Assembly (NCBI RefSeq): GCF_039535235.1 | Contig: NZ_BAAAWU010000001.1 | Location: forward strand, 6,017,001 to 6,081,000 | DNA from: Streptomyces roseoviridis | GTDB lineage: Bacteria; Actinomycetota; Actinomycetes; Streptomycetales; Streptomycetaceae | Length of the DNA: 64,000 nt | Direction of reading: 5' to 3' | Shown here: in pieces, positions 16,932 to 25,346 of the stretch | How positions within the stretch are numbered: the first letter of the stretch is position 1 | How the letters are laid out: each line of letters begins with the position of its first letter | Made by a program: the position numbers and the translations under genes | Notes under the pieces: generated by a model | What the model was told of the DNA's origin: nothing | What the model saw: the letters and a program-made list of their open reading frames with translations, nothing else | Database searches by the model: none

Positions 16932-17887
16932 TCCTCTGTGTGCGGTTCCGGCTGGAACCCACGGGAGAAGTGATGCTCCCTCAGCTGCTCGACCTGCTGC
17001 GGGAGTTCACCCCCGTCGTCGAGGCGTGCCCGCCCGGCGAGGCACTCGCCGACGTGCGCGGCGCGCTGCGCTACTTCGGCTGGGGCCCCGCCGAACTCGC
17101 CTCCGTCGTCCGGGTCAGGGCGCTGGCCCTCTACGGGGTCGACTGCGTGATCGGCGCCGGCCCCAACCCGATGCTGGCCCGGATGGCGGCCCGCGAGGCC
17201 CGGCCCGGCGCCACCCTGGTCGTCGAGGACCCGGCGGCCTTCCTGCGCGACCGCCCCGTCGTCGCCCTCGACGGCGTCGGCCGCGCCACCGCCCGCACCC
17301 TGTGCGGCTACGGTCTCGACTCCGTCGGCCGGGTCGCGGACGCGCCGCTCGCCGTGCTCCAGCGGCTGGTCGGCGCCAGGCCCGGCCGCGAGCTGTGGGA
17401 GCGGGCGCGGGGCATCGACCGCACCCCCGTCGTCCCCGGCGAGGTCTCCCGCTCCCTCGCGGCCGAACGCTCCTTCCTGCACGACGAGCTGGACACCGGC
17501 GAACACCGCAGGGCACTGCTCTCGCTCACCGAGGAGCTGGGGGCCCGTATGCGGACCGAGGGGCAGGTCTGCCGCTCCCTGACCGTGACCGTGCGCTACG
17601 CGGACCGCACCACGTCCAGCCGGACCCGTACGCTGCGCGAACCGACCGCGCACTCCGCCGAGCTCACCGCGCTCGCGTACGCGATCCACGCCTCCTTCGG
17701 GTTCCAGCGGGCCCGGGTGCGCGGCATCGCGCTGCGCGCCGAGGGCCTGGCGCCCGCCGAGGGCGCCGCCCACCAGCTGACCTTCGACCCGGCGGACGAC
17801 AAGGCCCGGCGCATCGAGGAGGTCGCCGACCGGGCCCGGGCGAAGTTCGGCCCGAGGGCGGTGCTGCCGGGCTCGCTGGCGGCCTGA
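16928..17887 (+). CDS. Y-family DNA polymerase-like protein lacking catalytic carboxylates (ImuB-like)
   Basis: This 319-residue relative of DinB/ImuB is translationally coupled to DnaE2. The N-terminal DVDxFFAxVE motif of active Y-family enzymes is replaced by ILCVRFRLEPTGEVML, and the second catalytic SxDE motif reads CPPGEALADVRG, so both metal-binding acids are missing. Recognisable parts are the HhH region (ALDGVGRATARTLCGYGL), the little-finger region and a C-terminal QLTFDPADDKARRIEEVADR tail containing a QLTFD beta-clamp-type motif. The expected role, by analogy with mycobacterial ImuB, is to tether DnaE2 to the sliding clamp. No imuA' lies alongside. Confidence 0.8.
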   Translation: MILCVRFRLEPTGEVMLPQLLDLLREFTPVVEACPPGEALADVRGALRYFGWGPAELASVVRVRALALYGVDCVIGAGPNPMLARMAAREARPGATLVVEDPAAFLRDRPVVALDGVGRATARTLCGYGLDSVGRVADAPLAVLQRLVGARPGRELWERARGIDRTPVVPGEVSRSLAAERSFLHDELDTGEHRRALLSLTEELGARMRTEGQVCRSLTVTVRYADRTTSSRTRTLREPTAHSAELTALAYAIHASFGFQRARVRGIALRAEGLAPAEGAAHQLTFDPADDKARRIEEVADRARAKFGPRAVLPGSLAA

Positions 17888-18062
17888 ACCGCACGCCGGC
17901 GCGTACGGATACGACACGCCACTTTTTACCGACGCGTAACTTCCCACCGAACGCTACCCGTGCGTAGCTTGACGGGAAGCGCATCCCCACTTGTGGTCCG
18001 GACCGCAGGGCGTACAGCACCTCTCCCCTGAGAGTTCCCTTGAGCCGCAAGGAGATCGCCCG

Positions 18063-18941
18063 ATGCTGCCCCGGAACCCCTGGAAGCGCGTCGTCAGAGC
18101 GCTGTCCGTACTCCTGCTGACCGCCGCCGCCACCCTCGCGCCCACCGCCGCCGCCCACGCCGACACCACCGCCGCCGCCCCCAGCCGTGGCTGGAACGAC
18201 TTCTCCTGCAAGCCCTCCGCCGCGCACCCCCGCCCCGTCGTCCTCGTCCACGGCACCTTTGGCAACTCCGTCGACAACTGGCTGGTCCTCGCCCCCTACC
18301 TGGTCAACCGGGGCTACTGCGTCTTCTCCCTGGACTACGGGCAGTTGCCGAACGTGCCGTTCTTCCACGGCCTCGGCCCCATCGCCGACTCCGCCGGGCA
18401 GCTCGACGCCTACGTGGACCGGGTCCTCGCCGCCACCGGCGCCCGAGAGGCGGACCTCGTCGGCCACTCGCAGGGCGGCATGATGCCCCGCTACTACCTC
18501 AAGTTCCTCGGCGGTGCCGAGAAGGTGAACACCCTCGTCGGCATCGCCCCCGACAACCACGGCACCACTCTGCTCGGACTCACCGCGCTGCTGCCGCACT
18601 TCCCCGGCGCCGAGGACCTCATCAGCGCCAACACCCCGGGCCTCGCCGACCAGATCGCCGGATCGGCGTTCCTCACCAAGCTCAACGAGGGCGGCGACAC
18701 CGTGCCCGGCGTCCGCTACCACGTCATCGCGACCCAGTACGACCAGGTCGTCACCCCGTACCGCTCGCAGTTCCTGTCCGGCCCCGGCGTCACCAACGTC
18801 CTCATCCAGGACAAGTGCGCGCTCGACCTGTCCGAGCACGTGGCGATCGGCACCGTGGACCGGGTCACCTTCCACGAGGTGGCCAACGCCCTCGACCCGG
18901 CCCACGCGACCCCGACCACCTGCCTGTCGGTCCTCGGCTAG
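18063..18941 (+). CDS. Secreted class 2 lipase/esterase (alpha/beta hydrolase)
   Basis: ATG 18063 is preceded by AAGGAG and starts a Sec signal peptide (about 37 residues, ending AHA-D). The 292-residue protein matches the Lipase_2 family: oxyanion strand RPVVLVHGTFGN, nucleophile elbow GHSQGG, an acid probably in ATQYDQVVTP, and a catalytic His in SEHVAIG. Three or four cysteines (SCKPS, RGYC, QDKCAL, TTCLS) suggest disulfides typical of exported Streptomyces lipases. The stop TAG overlaps the stop of the convergent LPMO gene. The 175-base upstream gap 17888-18062 has a CTAC-N6-GTAG dyad near 17956-17969. Confidence 0.88.
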   Translation: MLPRNPWKRVVRALSVLLLTAAATLAPTAAAHADTTAAAPSRGWNDFSCKPSAAHPRPVVLVHGTFGNSVDNWLVLAPYLVNRGYCVFSLDYGQLPNVPFFHGLGPIADSAGQLDAYVDRVLAATGAREADLVGHSQGGMMPRYYLKFLGGAEKVNTLVGIAPDNHGTTLLGLTALLPHFPGAEDLISANTPGLADQIAGSAFLTKLNEGGDTVPGVRYHVIATQYDQVVTPYRSQFLSGPGVTNVLIQDKCALDLSEHVAIGTVDRVTFHEVANALDPAHATPTTCLSVLG

Positions 18942-19918
18942 CGGGACGACCTGCGGCGCGCCGTGGCGAAGAGCACGGTGGCGCCGATCCCGAGCACGGC
19001 GGCGCCGCCCATCGCCAGATACGGCACGGCGGCGTCGCCACCGGTCTCCGCGAGCTCCTCGCCCTGCGTGTTCGGGGCGTTCGGCGTGCCGGGGGCCGGC
19101 GCGGTCGTGACGGGCGCGGTCGCCGTCGGCACCTCGGCCGTCGGGGCGTTCGCGGTCGGGGCGGCGGGCGCGCCGCTCGGGGCGGTGTGTCCGCCGTGCC
19201 CGGCGTGCCCCGCGGTGGAGTGCGCGGTCGGGGTCCCGGACGGCGCCTCGGACGGGGCGCTCGGCTCCGGCGCCTCCGTCGGTGCGGTGTCCTGCCCGAA
19301 GACCACGTCCGAGCAGGTGTAGAACGCCTCGGGCGAGTCGGAGCGCTGCCAGACCGAGTAGATCAGGTGGCGCCCCGACCTCTTCGGCACCGTGCCCGTG
19401 AACACGTAGTCGCCGTTCTCCATCCGGGGGTCGGTTGCCGTGGCGAACGGCTTCTCCTCCAGGTCCGACCACGCGAGCGGCTTCGACGGGTCGTAGCCGT
19501 CCTTCGTCACGTACAGCGCGAAGGACCCCCGGTGCGGAGCGGTCCCCTTGTAACGGAAGGTGTGCGGGCCGGAGTTCATCCGGCTCGCCGGCCAGTCGGC
19601 GCGGGCCAGGTCGAGGCCCCGGTACTTCTCGTTGCCGGCGCTGCACAGCTCGCCGTCCGGGATCAGCTCGCGGTGCCGGCCGGCCGCGTTCCCGATGTTC
19701 ACCCCGTTCCAGTCGTAGAACGCCTGGGTCCCGCTCGCCGCCACCGCCGCCTTGCACGCCGCCGAATCCGGACTCTCCGGACCCTCCGCGAAGCAACCCG
19801 CGACCCGGCTGACGGGATCGGTCATCGACCCGTGCGCGACGGCGGTGGGCGCCAGGGCGAGTCCGGACAGGAACAGGGCGGCGGCGCCCGCGGTGGCGCT
19901 CGTACGGCGTGCGGTCAT
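18938..19918 (-). CDS. AA10 lytic polysaccharide monooxygenase with LAETG sortase anchor
   Basis: This 326-residue exported protein has a signal peptide of residues 1-28 that exposes His29 (VA-HGSMTDPVSR), the first ligand of the copper histidine brace. The second is in MNSGPHTFRYKG. The catalytic domain runs to about residue 200 and matches AA10 LPMOs that oxidise chitin or cellulose. A long Ser/Thr/Pro/Ala linker follows, then LAETG at 289-293, a membrane helix and RRRSSR. LAxTG is the sorting signal of class E sortases, so the enzyme is predicted to be wall-anchored rather than released. It recalls S. coelicolor SCO1734. It is convergent with the lipase, sharing CTAG at the stops. Confidence 0.92.
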   Translation of the reverse strand: MTARRTSATAGAAALFLSGLALAPTAVAHGSMTDPVSRVAGCFAEGPESPDSAACKAAVAASGTQAFYDWNGVNIGNAAGRHRELIPDGELCSAGNEKYRGLDLARADWPASRMNSGPHTFRYKGTAPHRGSFALYVTKDGYDPSKPLAWSDLEEKPFATATDPRMENGDYVFTGTVPKRSGRHLIYSVWQRSDSPEAFYTCSDVVFGQDTAPTEAPEPSAPSEAPSGTPTAHSTAGHAGHGGHTAPSGAPAAPTANAPTAEVPTATAPVTTAPAPGTPNAPNTQGEELAETGGDAAVPYLAMGGAAVLGIGATVLFATARRRSSR

Positions 19919-20105
19919 GGGGGCACGACTCCTTCACGAGGGTGGGTGTGTGGGGGTCGCCCAGCAAACTAGCCCTCGCACAAGGCGCGTCCGGGCCCGG
20001 AGAGCGGCCACGGACGATCCTTATGGTCGCGTTAAGGAGCCTCTAAGCGGCACCACAGACAGTGCCGCCCGCCCCGTCCCCGACCGCCCGTCAGCCCACC
20101 GCCCG

Positions 20106-20780
20106 TCAGCCCACCGGCCGGTAGCGCCGCTCCGGCCGCCCCGTGCCCCCGTACCGCAGCGTCACCTCCGCGCGGCCCGTCTGCGCGAAGTACTCCAGGT
20201 AGCGGCGCGCGCTGACCCGGGACAGCGAACCGGCCTCGGCGCACTCACTGGCCGACACGCCCTCCGGACGGGACCGCAGGACCGAGTCGACCAGCTCCGC
20301 CGTGTGCGCGGCCAGGCCCTTCGGGAGCTCGCGGGAACCACGCGGACGGGCGCCGAAGATCTGGTCGACGTCCTCCTGGCGCGCCTCCGCCCGCGCCAGC
20401 TCGTCCAGCCGGCCCTGCAGCGAGGCCACGTGCCGCAGCTGCTCCTGCAACGCGGCCTGGCTGAAGGGCTTGATCAGATAGTGCAGGGCCCCGGCCCGCA
20501 GCGCCGAACGGATCGTGTCGACGTCCCGCGCCGCCGTGATGAACAGCGCGTCCGTCGACAGCCCCGCCGCCCGCAGCTCGCGCAGCACCGCGATCCCGTC
20601 CATGTCGGGCAGGAAGATGTCCAGCAGCACCAGGTCCGGCCGCAGCCGGTGCGCGGCCCGCAGCGCCTCGGCGCCGCCGTGCGCGACCCCGACCACGTCG
20701 AAGCCCGGCACCGCCGCCACATAGCGGCAGTGCAGCCTGGCCACCATGAAGTCGTCGTCGACCACCAGCACCTTCGTCAC
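20106..20780 (-). CDS. CitB/DctR-type response regulator
   Basis: The 224-residue regulator has an N-terminal receiver (VTKVLVVDDDFMVAR, phospho-Asp in DLVLLDIFLPDMDG, Lys in HYLIKPFSQAAL) and a C-terminal HTH of the CitB family (SASECAEAGSLSRVSARRYLEYF). GTG 20780 was chosen because the receiver starts immediately; longer frames add low-complexity residues. CitB regulators respond with CitA-type kinases to di- and tricarboxylates and activate transporters. It is divergent from tctCBA at 20915, which is its likely target. No sensor kinase gene is next to it: the downstream neighbour is the LPMO and the upstream one is the transporter. Confidence 0.88.
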   Translation of the reverse strand: MTKVLVVDDDFMVARLHCRYVAAVPGFDVVGVAHGGAEALRAAHRLRPDLVLLDIFLPDMDGIAVLRELRAAGLSTDALFITAARDVDTIRSALRAGALHYLIKPFSQAALQEQLRHVASLQGRLDELARAEARQEDVDQIFGARPRGSRELPKGLAAHTAELVDSVLRSRPEGVSASECAEAGSLSRVSARRYLEYFAQTGRAEVTLRYGGTGRPERRYRPVG

Positions 20781-20914
20781 GCCGACAAGGTAGGACGTGA
20801 CCACAACGACCACAACGTCCGTTGATTGCGGAAGAGAGACAGCTTGTTCACGCGCGGGCAACATGTGGGCCACCTCACACCTCCATCCCTTCCTCCCTCC
20901 GAGAGGCGGCACCG
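20781..20914. promoter_or_regulatory. Divergent promoter region, response regulator / tct operon
   Basis: This 134-base gap between divergent starts contains a direct repeat ACCACAACG (near 20800 and 20809) followed by TCCGTTG. This makes it a candidate binding site for the CitB-type regulator. The tctC ribosome site GAGAGG is at 20901-20906. Confidence 0.35.
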
Positions 20915-21898
20915 TTGCGTCTGCGCACCCCACTCGCCCTGCTCGGGGCGGCTCTCCTCGTGCTCGTGGGGCCACCGCTGCTCACCCCCGGCAGCGGCTC
21001 CGACACCGGCACGCGGATACCCGGCCTGCGCTTCATGGTCCCCAACACTCCCGGCGGCGGTTACGACATCACCGCCCGCACCGCCGCCAAGAACGCCGAG
21101 GACGCCGGGCTCACCTCCGGCATCGAGGTCTTCAACCTGCCCGGCGCCGGCGGCACCGTCGGCCTCACCCGGCTCGTCGGCGAGCGCGGCAACGGCAAGC
21201 TGGCGATGTCCATGGGCCTCGGCGTGGTCGGAGCCGTCCACACCAACAAGACCCCGCGGACCCTCGCCGACACCACCCCGATCGCCCGGCTCACCATGGA
21301 GCAGGGCATCGTCGTGGTCGGCAAGGACTCCCCGTACCGGACCCTCCAGGACCTCCTCGCCGCCTGGCGGAAGAACCCCGGCAAGGTGCCGGTGGGCGGC
21401 GGCTCCTCGCCCGGCGGGCCCGACCACCTGGCCCCCATGCTGATGGCCCGCGCCGCCGGCATCGCACCGAAGAGCGTCAACTACGTGCCCTTCGACGGCG
21501 GCGGAGAGCTGCTCGCCTCCATCCTCGGCGACAAGGTCGCCTTCGGCGTCTCGGGCGTCGGCGAGTACCTCGACCAGATCAGGTCCGGGGAGCTGCGGCT
21601 CCTCGCCGTCACCGGCGCCGAGCGCGTCCCCGGACTCGACGCGCCCACCCTGCGCGAGGCCGGTCTCGACACCGAGTTCATCAACTGGCGCGGCGTCGTC
21701 GCCCCGCCCGGCCTCACCGACGCCGAACGCGACAAGCTCGTCGGGCTCCTCACCGAGCTGCACGGCACCCCGCAGTGGCGCGAGTCGCTGAAGAAGAACG
21801 GCTGGAACGACGCCTTCCTGCCCGGCGAGGAGTTCGGCACCTTCCTCACGGCGCAGAACGAGCAGGTCGCCTCCGTCCTGAAGGAGCTCGGACTGTGA
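20915..21898 (+). CDS. Tripartite tricarboxylate transporter substrate-binding protein (TctC)
   Basis: TTG 20915, eight bases after GAGAGG, starts a 327-residue Bug/TctC-family extracytoplasmic receptor. It has a hydrophobic signal segment (LALLGAALLVLVG), then RFMVPNTPGGGYDITAR, the conserved first ligand-binding loop, NLPGAGGTVGLTRL, a GGSSPGGPDH loop and EFINWRGVVAPPGL. TctC captures citrate or related carboxylates and passes them to the TctA/TctB membrane unit. Its stop overlaps the tctB start (GTGA). The exact substrate cannot be read. Confidence 0.9.
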   Translation: MRLRTPLALLGAALLVLVGPPLLTPGSGSDTGTRIPGLRFMVPNTPGGGYDITARTAAKNAEDAGLTSGIEVFNLPGAGGTVGLTRLVGERGNGKLAMSMGLGVVGAVHTNKTPRTLADTTPIARLTMEQGIVVVGKDSPYRTLQDLLAAWRKNPGKVPVGGGSSPGGPDHLAPMLMARAAGIAPKSVNYVPFDGGGELLASILGDKVAFGVSGVGEYLDQIRSGELRLLAVTGAERVPGLDAPTLREAGLDTEFINWRGVVAPPGLTDAERDKLVGLLTELHGTPQWRESLKKNGWNDAFLPGEEFGTFLTAQNEQVASVLKELGL

Positions 21899-22410
21899 CC
21901 ACACCGCCCCCCTCACGAAGGTCCTGGCTGCGCGAGCACTCCGAGCTCGGCGTCGGCGTCGTCCTGCTGCTCCTCGGCGTCCTCGTCCTCGCCGACGCCC
22001 TGACGATGGCCGTGGACGTCGGCGGGCGCGGCCCCGTCGGCCCCCGCACCGTCCCCCTCGTCGTCGGCGCCGGCCTGCTCCTGGTCGCCGCCCTCCTCAC
22101 CGTCGACGTGCTCCGCGGCGGCCGGGGCGAGGCCGAGGGCGGCGAGGACGTCGACCTGTCCGAACCGGGCGACTGGCGCACCGTCCTCCTCCTCGCCGGT
22201 GTCTTCCTCGGCTTCGCCGCCCTCATCGGCCCCGTCGGCTTCCCCGTCGCCGGCGCCCTGCTCTTCTGGGGCGCGGCCTACGCCCTCGGCAGCCGCCACC
22301 TCCACCGCGACCCGCTGATCGCGGCCGCGCTCTCCCTCGCCACCTACGTCGTCTTCGACCACCTCCTCGGGGTCCCGCTGCCCGGCGGCCCGCTGATGGG
22401 AGTGCTCTGA
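21895..22410 (+). CDS. Tripartite tricarboxylate transporter small membrane subunit (TctB)
   Basis: This 171-residue protein with four predicted helices starts HSELGVGVVLLLLGVLVLADAL, followed by GPRTVPLVVGAGLLLVAALL and a cytoplasmic acidic loop. Two further helices end in PLPGGPLMGVL, the usual TctB layout and length. GTG 21895 overlaps the tctC stop, indicating coupling. TctB is the poorly conserved small subunit that pairs with TctA. Confidence 0.88.
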   Translation: MTTPPPSRRSWLREHSELGVGVVLLLLGVLVLADALTMAVDVGGRGPVGPRTVPLVVGAGLLLVAALLTVDVLRGGRGEAEGGEDVDLSEPGDWRTVLLLAGVFLGFAALIGPVGFPVAGALLFWGAAYALGSRHLHRDPLIAAALSLATYVVFDHLLGVPLPGGPLMGVL

Positions 22411-22413
22411 CCC

Positions 22414-23910
22414 ATGGACTCTCTGAACTCCCTGCTCGACGGCTTCGGCACCGCGCTCACCCCGATGAACCTGCTGTGGGCCGCCGTCGGCGTCCTCCTC
22501 GGCACCGCCATCGGCGTGCTGCCCGGCATCGGCCCCGCCATGGCCGTCGCCCTGCTGCTCCCCGTCACCTACGGACTCGAACCGACCGGCGCGTTCATCA
22601 TGTTCGCCGGCATCTACTACGGCGCCATGTTCGGCGGCTCCACCACCTCGATCCTGCTCAACACCCCCGGTGAGAGCGCGGCGGTCGTCGCCGCCATCGA
22701 GGGCAATCCCATGGCCAAGGCCGGCCGCGGCGCCCAGGCGCTCGCCGCCGCCGCCATCGGCCACTTCGCCGGCGGCCTGGCCGGCACGATCCTGCTCGTC
22801 GCCCTCGCCCCGACCGTCGCCGCGCTCGCCGTCGGCATCGGCGCCCCCGACTACCTCGCCCTGATGGTCCTCGCGTTCATCGCGGTGACCTCGGTCCTCG
22901 GCTCCTCCCGCATCCGCGGCCTCGCCTCGCTGCTCATCGGCCTCACCCTCGGCCTGGTCGGGCTCGACCAGATGACCGGCCAGCAGCGCCTCACCTTCGG
23001 CTCGCTCCAGCTCGCCGACGGCATCGACGTCGTCATCGTCGCGGTCGGCCTGTTCGCGATCGGCGAGGCCCTGTGGGTCGCCGCCCGTCTGCGCCGCACC
23101 GCCGTCCGGCCCATCCCGGTCGGCCGGCCCTGGCTCGGCCGGGACGACGTCCGGCGCACCTGGAAGGCATGGCTGCGCGGCCCGCTCATCGGCTTCCCGT
23201 TCGGCGCCATCCCGGCCGGCGGCGCGGAGATCCCCACCTTCCTGTCGTACGTCACGGAGAAGCGCCTGTCGAAGCACAAGGACCAGTTCGGCAAGGGCGC
23301 CATCGAGGGCGTCGCGGGCCCCGAGTCCGCCGCCTCCGCCTCGGCCGCCGGCACCCTCGTGTCCATGCTCACCCTCGGCCTGCCGACGACCGCGGTCGCC
23401 GCCGTGATGCTGGCCGCCTTCCAGCAGTACGGCATCCAGCCGGGCCCGCTGCTCTTCGAGCGCGAACCCGAGCTGGTCTGGGGCCTGATCGCCTCGCTCT
23501 TCGTCGGCATGGTGCTGCTGCTCGCGCTCAACCTGCCGCTCGCGCCGCTCTGGGCCAGGCTGCTCCGCATCCCCCGCCCGTACCTCTACGCCGGCATCCT
23601 GTTCTTCGCCGCCGTGGGCGCGTACGCGGTCGGCGGCGAGGCCCTCGACCTGGTGATCCTGCTGGTCATCGGCCTCATCGGGCTCGGCATGCGGCGCTAC
23701 GGACTGCCCGTCCTGCCCGCCGTCATCGGCGTCATCCTCGGCCCGGCCGCCGAGCAGCAGCTGCGCCGCGCCCTCCAGATCAGCGACGGCTCGCCGACGG
23801 GCCTGGTCGACACCCCGTTCTCCGTGACCGTGTACGCGGTCGTGGTGCTCCTGCTCGCCTGGCCGCTGCTGCGGAAGGCCCTCAAGGGGCGTCGTACCGT
23901 GGGGACATGA
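22414..23910 (+). CDS. Tripartite tricarboxylate transporter large membrane subunit (TctA)
   Basis: The protein has 498 residues and about 11-12 helices. The TctA signature is strong: GVLPGIGPAMAVALLLPVTYGLEPTGAFIMFAGIYYGAMFGGSTTSILLNTPGE (positions 22515-22676), a second copy-like GFPFGAIPAGGAEIPTFLSYVTEKR, and AASASAAGTLVSMLTLGLPTTA. It starts three bases after the tctB stop. Na+ or H+ coupled carboxylate import is expected. Confidence 0.93.
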   Translation: MDSLNSLLDGFGTALTPMNLLWAAVGVLLGTAIGVLPGIGPAMAVALLLPVTYGLEPTGAFIMFAGIYYGAMFGGSTTSILLNTPGESAAVVAAIEGNPMAKAGRGAQALAAAAIGHFAGGLAGTILLVALAPTVAALAVGIGAPDYLALMVLAFIAVTSVLGSSRIRGLASLLIGLTLGLVGLDQMTGQQRLTFGSLQLADGIDVVIVAVGLFAIGEALWVAARLRRTAVRPIPVGRPWLGRDDVRRTWKAWLRGPLIGFPFGAIPAGGAEIPTFLSYVTEKRLSKHKDQFGKGAIEGVAGPESAASASAAGTLVSMLTLGLPTTAVAAVMLAAFQQYGIQPGPLLFEREPELVWGLIASLFVGMVLLLALNLPLAPLWARLLRIPRPYLYAGILFFAAVGAYAVGGEALDLVILLVIGLIGLGMRRYGLPVLPAVIGVILGPAAEQQLRRALQISDGSPTGLVDTPFSVTVYAVVVLLLAWPLLRKALKGRRTVGT

Positions 23911-24368
23911 CACAGCACATCCGTCTCGCCGCGACCCCCGACGTACCGCGGGTGAAGGCCGTGACCGACGCGGCCTATCACCACTACATCGAACGGATCG
24001 GCCTCGTGCCGGCCCCGATGGAGGCGGACCACGCGGCGGACGTGGCCGCGGGCAGGGTGTTCGTCACCGGAGAGCCGGTGGCCGGCCTCGTCGTCGTCAG
24101 GACCGAGGCCGATCACCTGTACCTCGACAACATCGCCGTCCACCCGGACGCCCAGGGCACCGGCCTCGGCCGGTGCCTGCTGGCCTTCGTGGAGTCCCGC
24201 GCCCGCGAACTCGGCCTGCCTGAGGTGCGGCTCCTCACCAACGCGATGATGTGGGAGAACCAGAAGATCTACGAGCGGTACGGGTACGAGGTCACCGAGC
24301 GCCGGCAGGACGGCCCGTACGACCGTATTCATTACCGGAAAGTGCTCAACTCGCCCCCAATGGGGTGA
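23907..24368 (+). CDS. GNAT family N-acetyltransferase
   Basis: The 153-residue single GNAT domain has the acetyl-CoA loop VHPDAQGTGLGRCLLAFVE (R/QxxGxG/A), a beta-4 strand LYLDNIAV and the C-terminal NQKIYERYGYEVTERR. Its ATG overlaps the tctA stop (ATGA), placing it as the last gene of the tct operon. The acyl acceptor is unknown. Confidence 0.88.
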   Translation: MTQHIRLAATPDVPRVKAVTDAAYHHYIERIGLVPAPMEADHAADVAAGRVFVTGEPVAGLVVVRTEADHLYLDNIAVHPDAQGTGLGRCLLAFVESRARELGLPEVRLLTNAMMWENQKIYERYGYEVTERRQDGPYDRIHYRKVLNSPPMG

Positions 24369-24445
24369 GTTTCGGACAAAGAGCGGCTCGATCCGGTATC
24401 CCTGGCGGCAGCACCCCACCCCCCACCCCGAAGGGAAGCACCGCC

Positions 24446-24862
24446 ATGCGCGTTCGTCTCGCCCTCGCCGGCGCCCTGCTGGCCACCGCCGCCGCCACCG
24501 CCCCGACCGCCCACGCCGGAGCGGGCGACGGCCTGTCCGTCGACCCGCAGGGCACCGTCGCGAAGGACGGTACGGTCACCCTCTCCGGCTCTTACCGCTG
24601 CATGGACGACAGCGCCGGTCCGGTCTTCGTCAGCTCCACGCTGGTCCAGGGCGACCGCTCCACCGGCATCGGCGGCACCCGGGCCATCTGCGACGGGGTG
24701 GTCCACGGCTGGACCAACAGCGCCGTCGTGAAGGAGCCGGGCTACCGGAGCGGCGCGGCCCGGGTGGAGGCCACGCTGATGCAGCTCACCGCCCACGGGC
24801 CGCTGGGCATGCCGCTGCCCGGCTTCCTCGCCGTCGAGGAGGCGGACGTCACGCTCGGCTGA
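24446..24862 (+). CDS. Secreted DUF6299-type protein
   Basis: This 138-residue exported protein has signal peptide MRVRLALAGALLATAAATAP ending near AHA, then a beta-rich domain (SVDPQGTVAKDGTVTLSGSY) with two Cys (RCMDDS, AICDG) likely in a disulfide. It resembles the small secreted Streptomyces family DUF6299; the function is unknown. The ribosome site is GAAGGGAAG. The last 14 bases overlap the end of the convergent DUF402 gene. Confidence 0.7.
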   Translation: MRVRLALAGALLATAAATAPTAHAGAGDGLSVDPQGTVAKDGTVTLSGSYRCMDDSAGPVFVSSTLVQGDRSTGIGGTRAICDGVVHGWTNSAVVKEPGYRSGAARVEATLMQLTAHGPLGMPLPGFLAVEEADVTLG

Positions 24863-25346
24863 GCAGCCGGACGATCCCGTCCCGGCCGAGGCCCGCCAGC
24901 TCGTCGAGGGCGAGCCGGGCCCGGTCGGCCGCCTCCGGGTCGGCGGCCGCGAGCCCGCTCGCCGCGAACTCGTCCTCGTCGAGCCGCAGCACCTCGGTCC
25001 CGTCCGCCGACACCCACAGGTCCAGGTCGAGGTCCTCGACCACGACCTCGGTGCCGTCGACGACGGCCGGCCGGGTCACGTCGCAGTACCAGCCCTTGAG
25101 CGTGCCGTCACCGGAGCGGACCTCCTTCACCGCGTACCACCGGTCGCGCCAGTAGTGCTCGGTGAAGACGTCACCCGGCTCGAAGCGCACGAAGCCGAAG
25201 TCCCGTACGCCCTCCGCCGCCCACGGGGCGCGGACCGTCAGCCGCACCCCGTCGTCGGCGACGAGCACGGCCGGATACCGGATCTTCGTCCGGCCCGCCT
25301 TGACGAGCGTGACCCGGGCCGTCGGCTCAGCCGAGGGTACGGACAT
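24849..25346 (-). CDS. DUF402 domain protein
   Basis: The 165-residue protein has the DUF402 core: GWYCDVTRPAVVDGTEVVVEDLDLDLWV, in which the acidic and aromatic residues form the metal/nucleotide site of the FomD-like phosphohydrolase fold, preceded by VFTEHYWRDRWYAVKEV. Relatives hydrolyse nucleoside diphosphates or CMP adducts (FomD), but the substrate here is unknown. Its start lies 20 bases inside the upstream acetyltransferase gene, implying coupling. Confidence 0.8.
   Translation of the reverse strand: MSVPSAEPTARVTLVKAGRTKIRYPAVLVADDGVRLTVRAPWAAEGVRDFGFVRFEPGDVFTEHYWRDRWYAVKEVRSGDGTLKGWYCDVTRPAVVDGTEVVVEDLDLDLWVSADGTEVLRLDEDEFAASGLAAADPEAADRARLALDELAGLGRDGIVRLLSRA

Noticed and set aside
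20822..20914. In-frame extension of TctC upstream of TTG 20915
   Set aside because: The extension has no signal-peptide character, and the GAGAGG ribosome site lies inside it, pointing to 20915.
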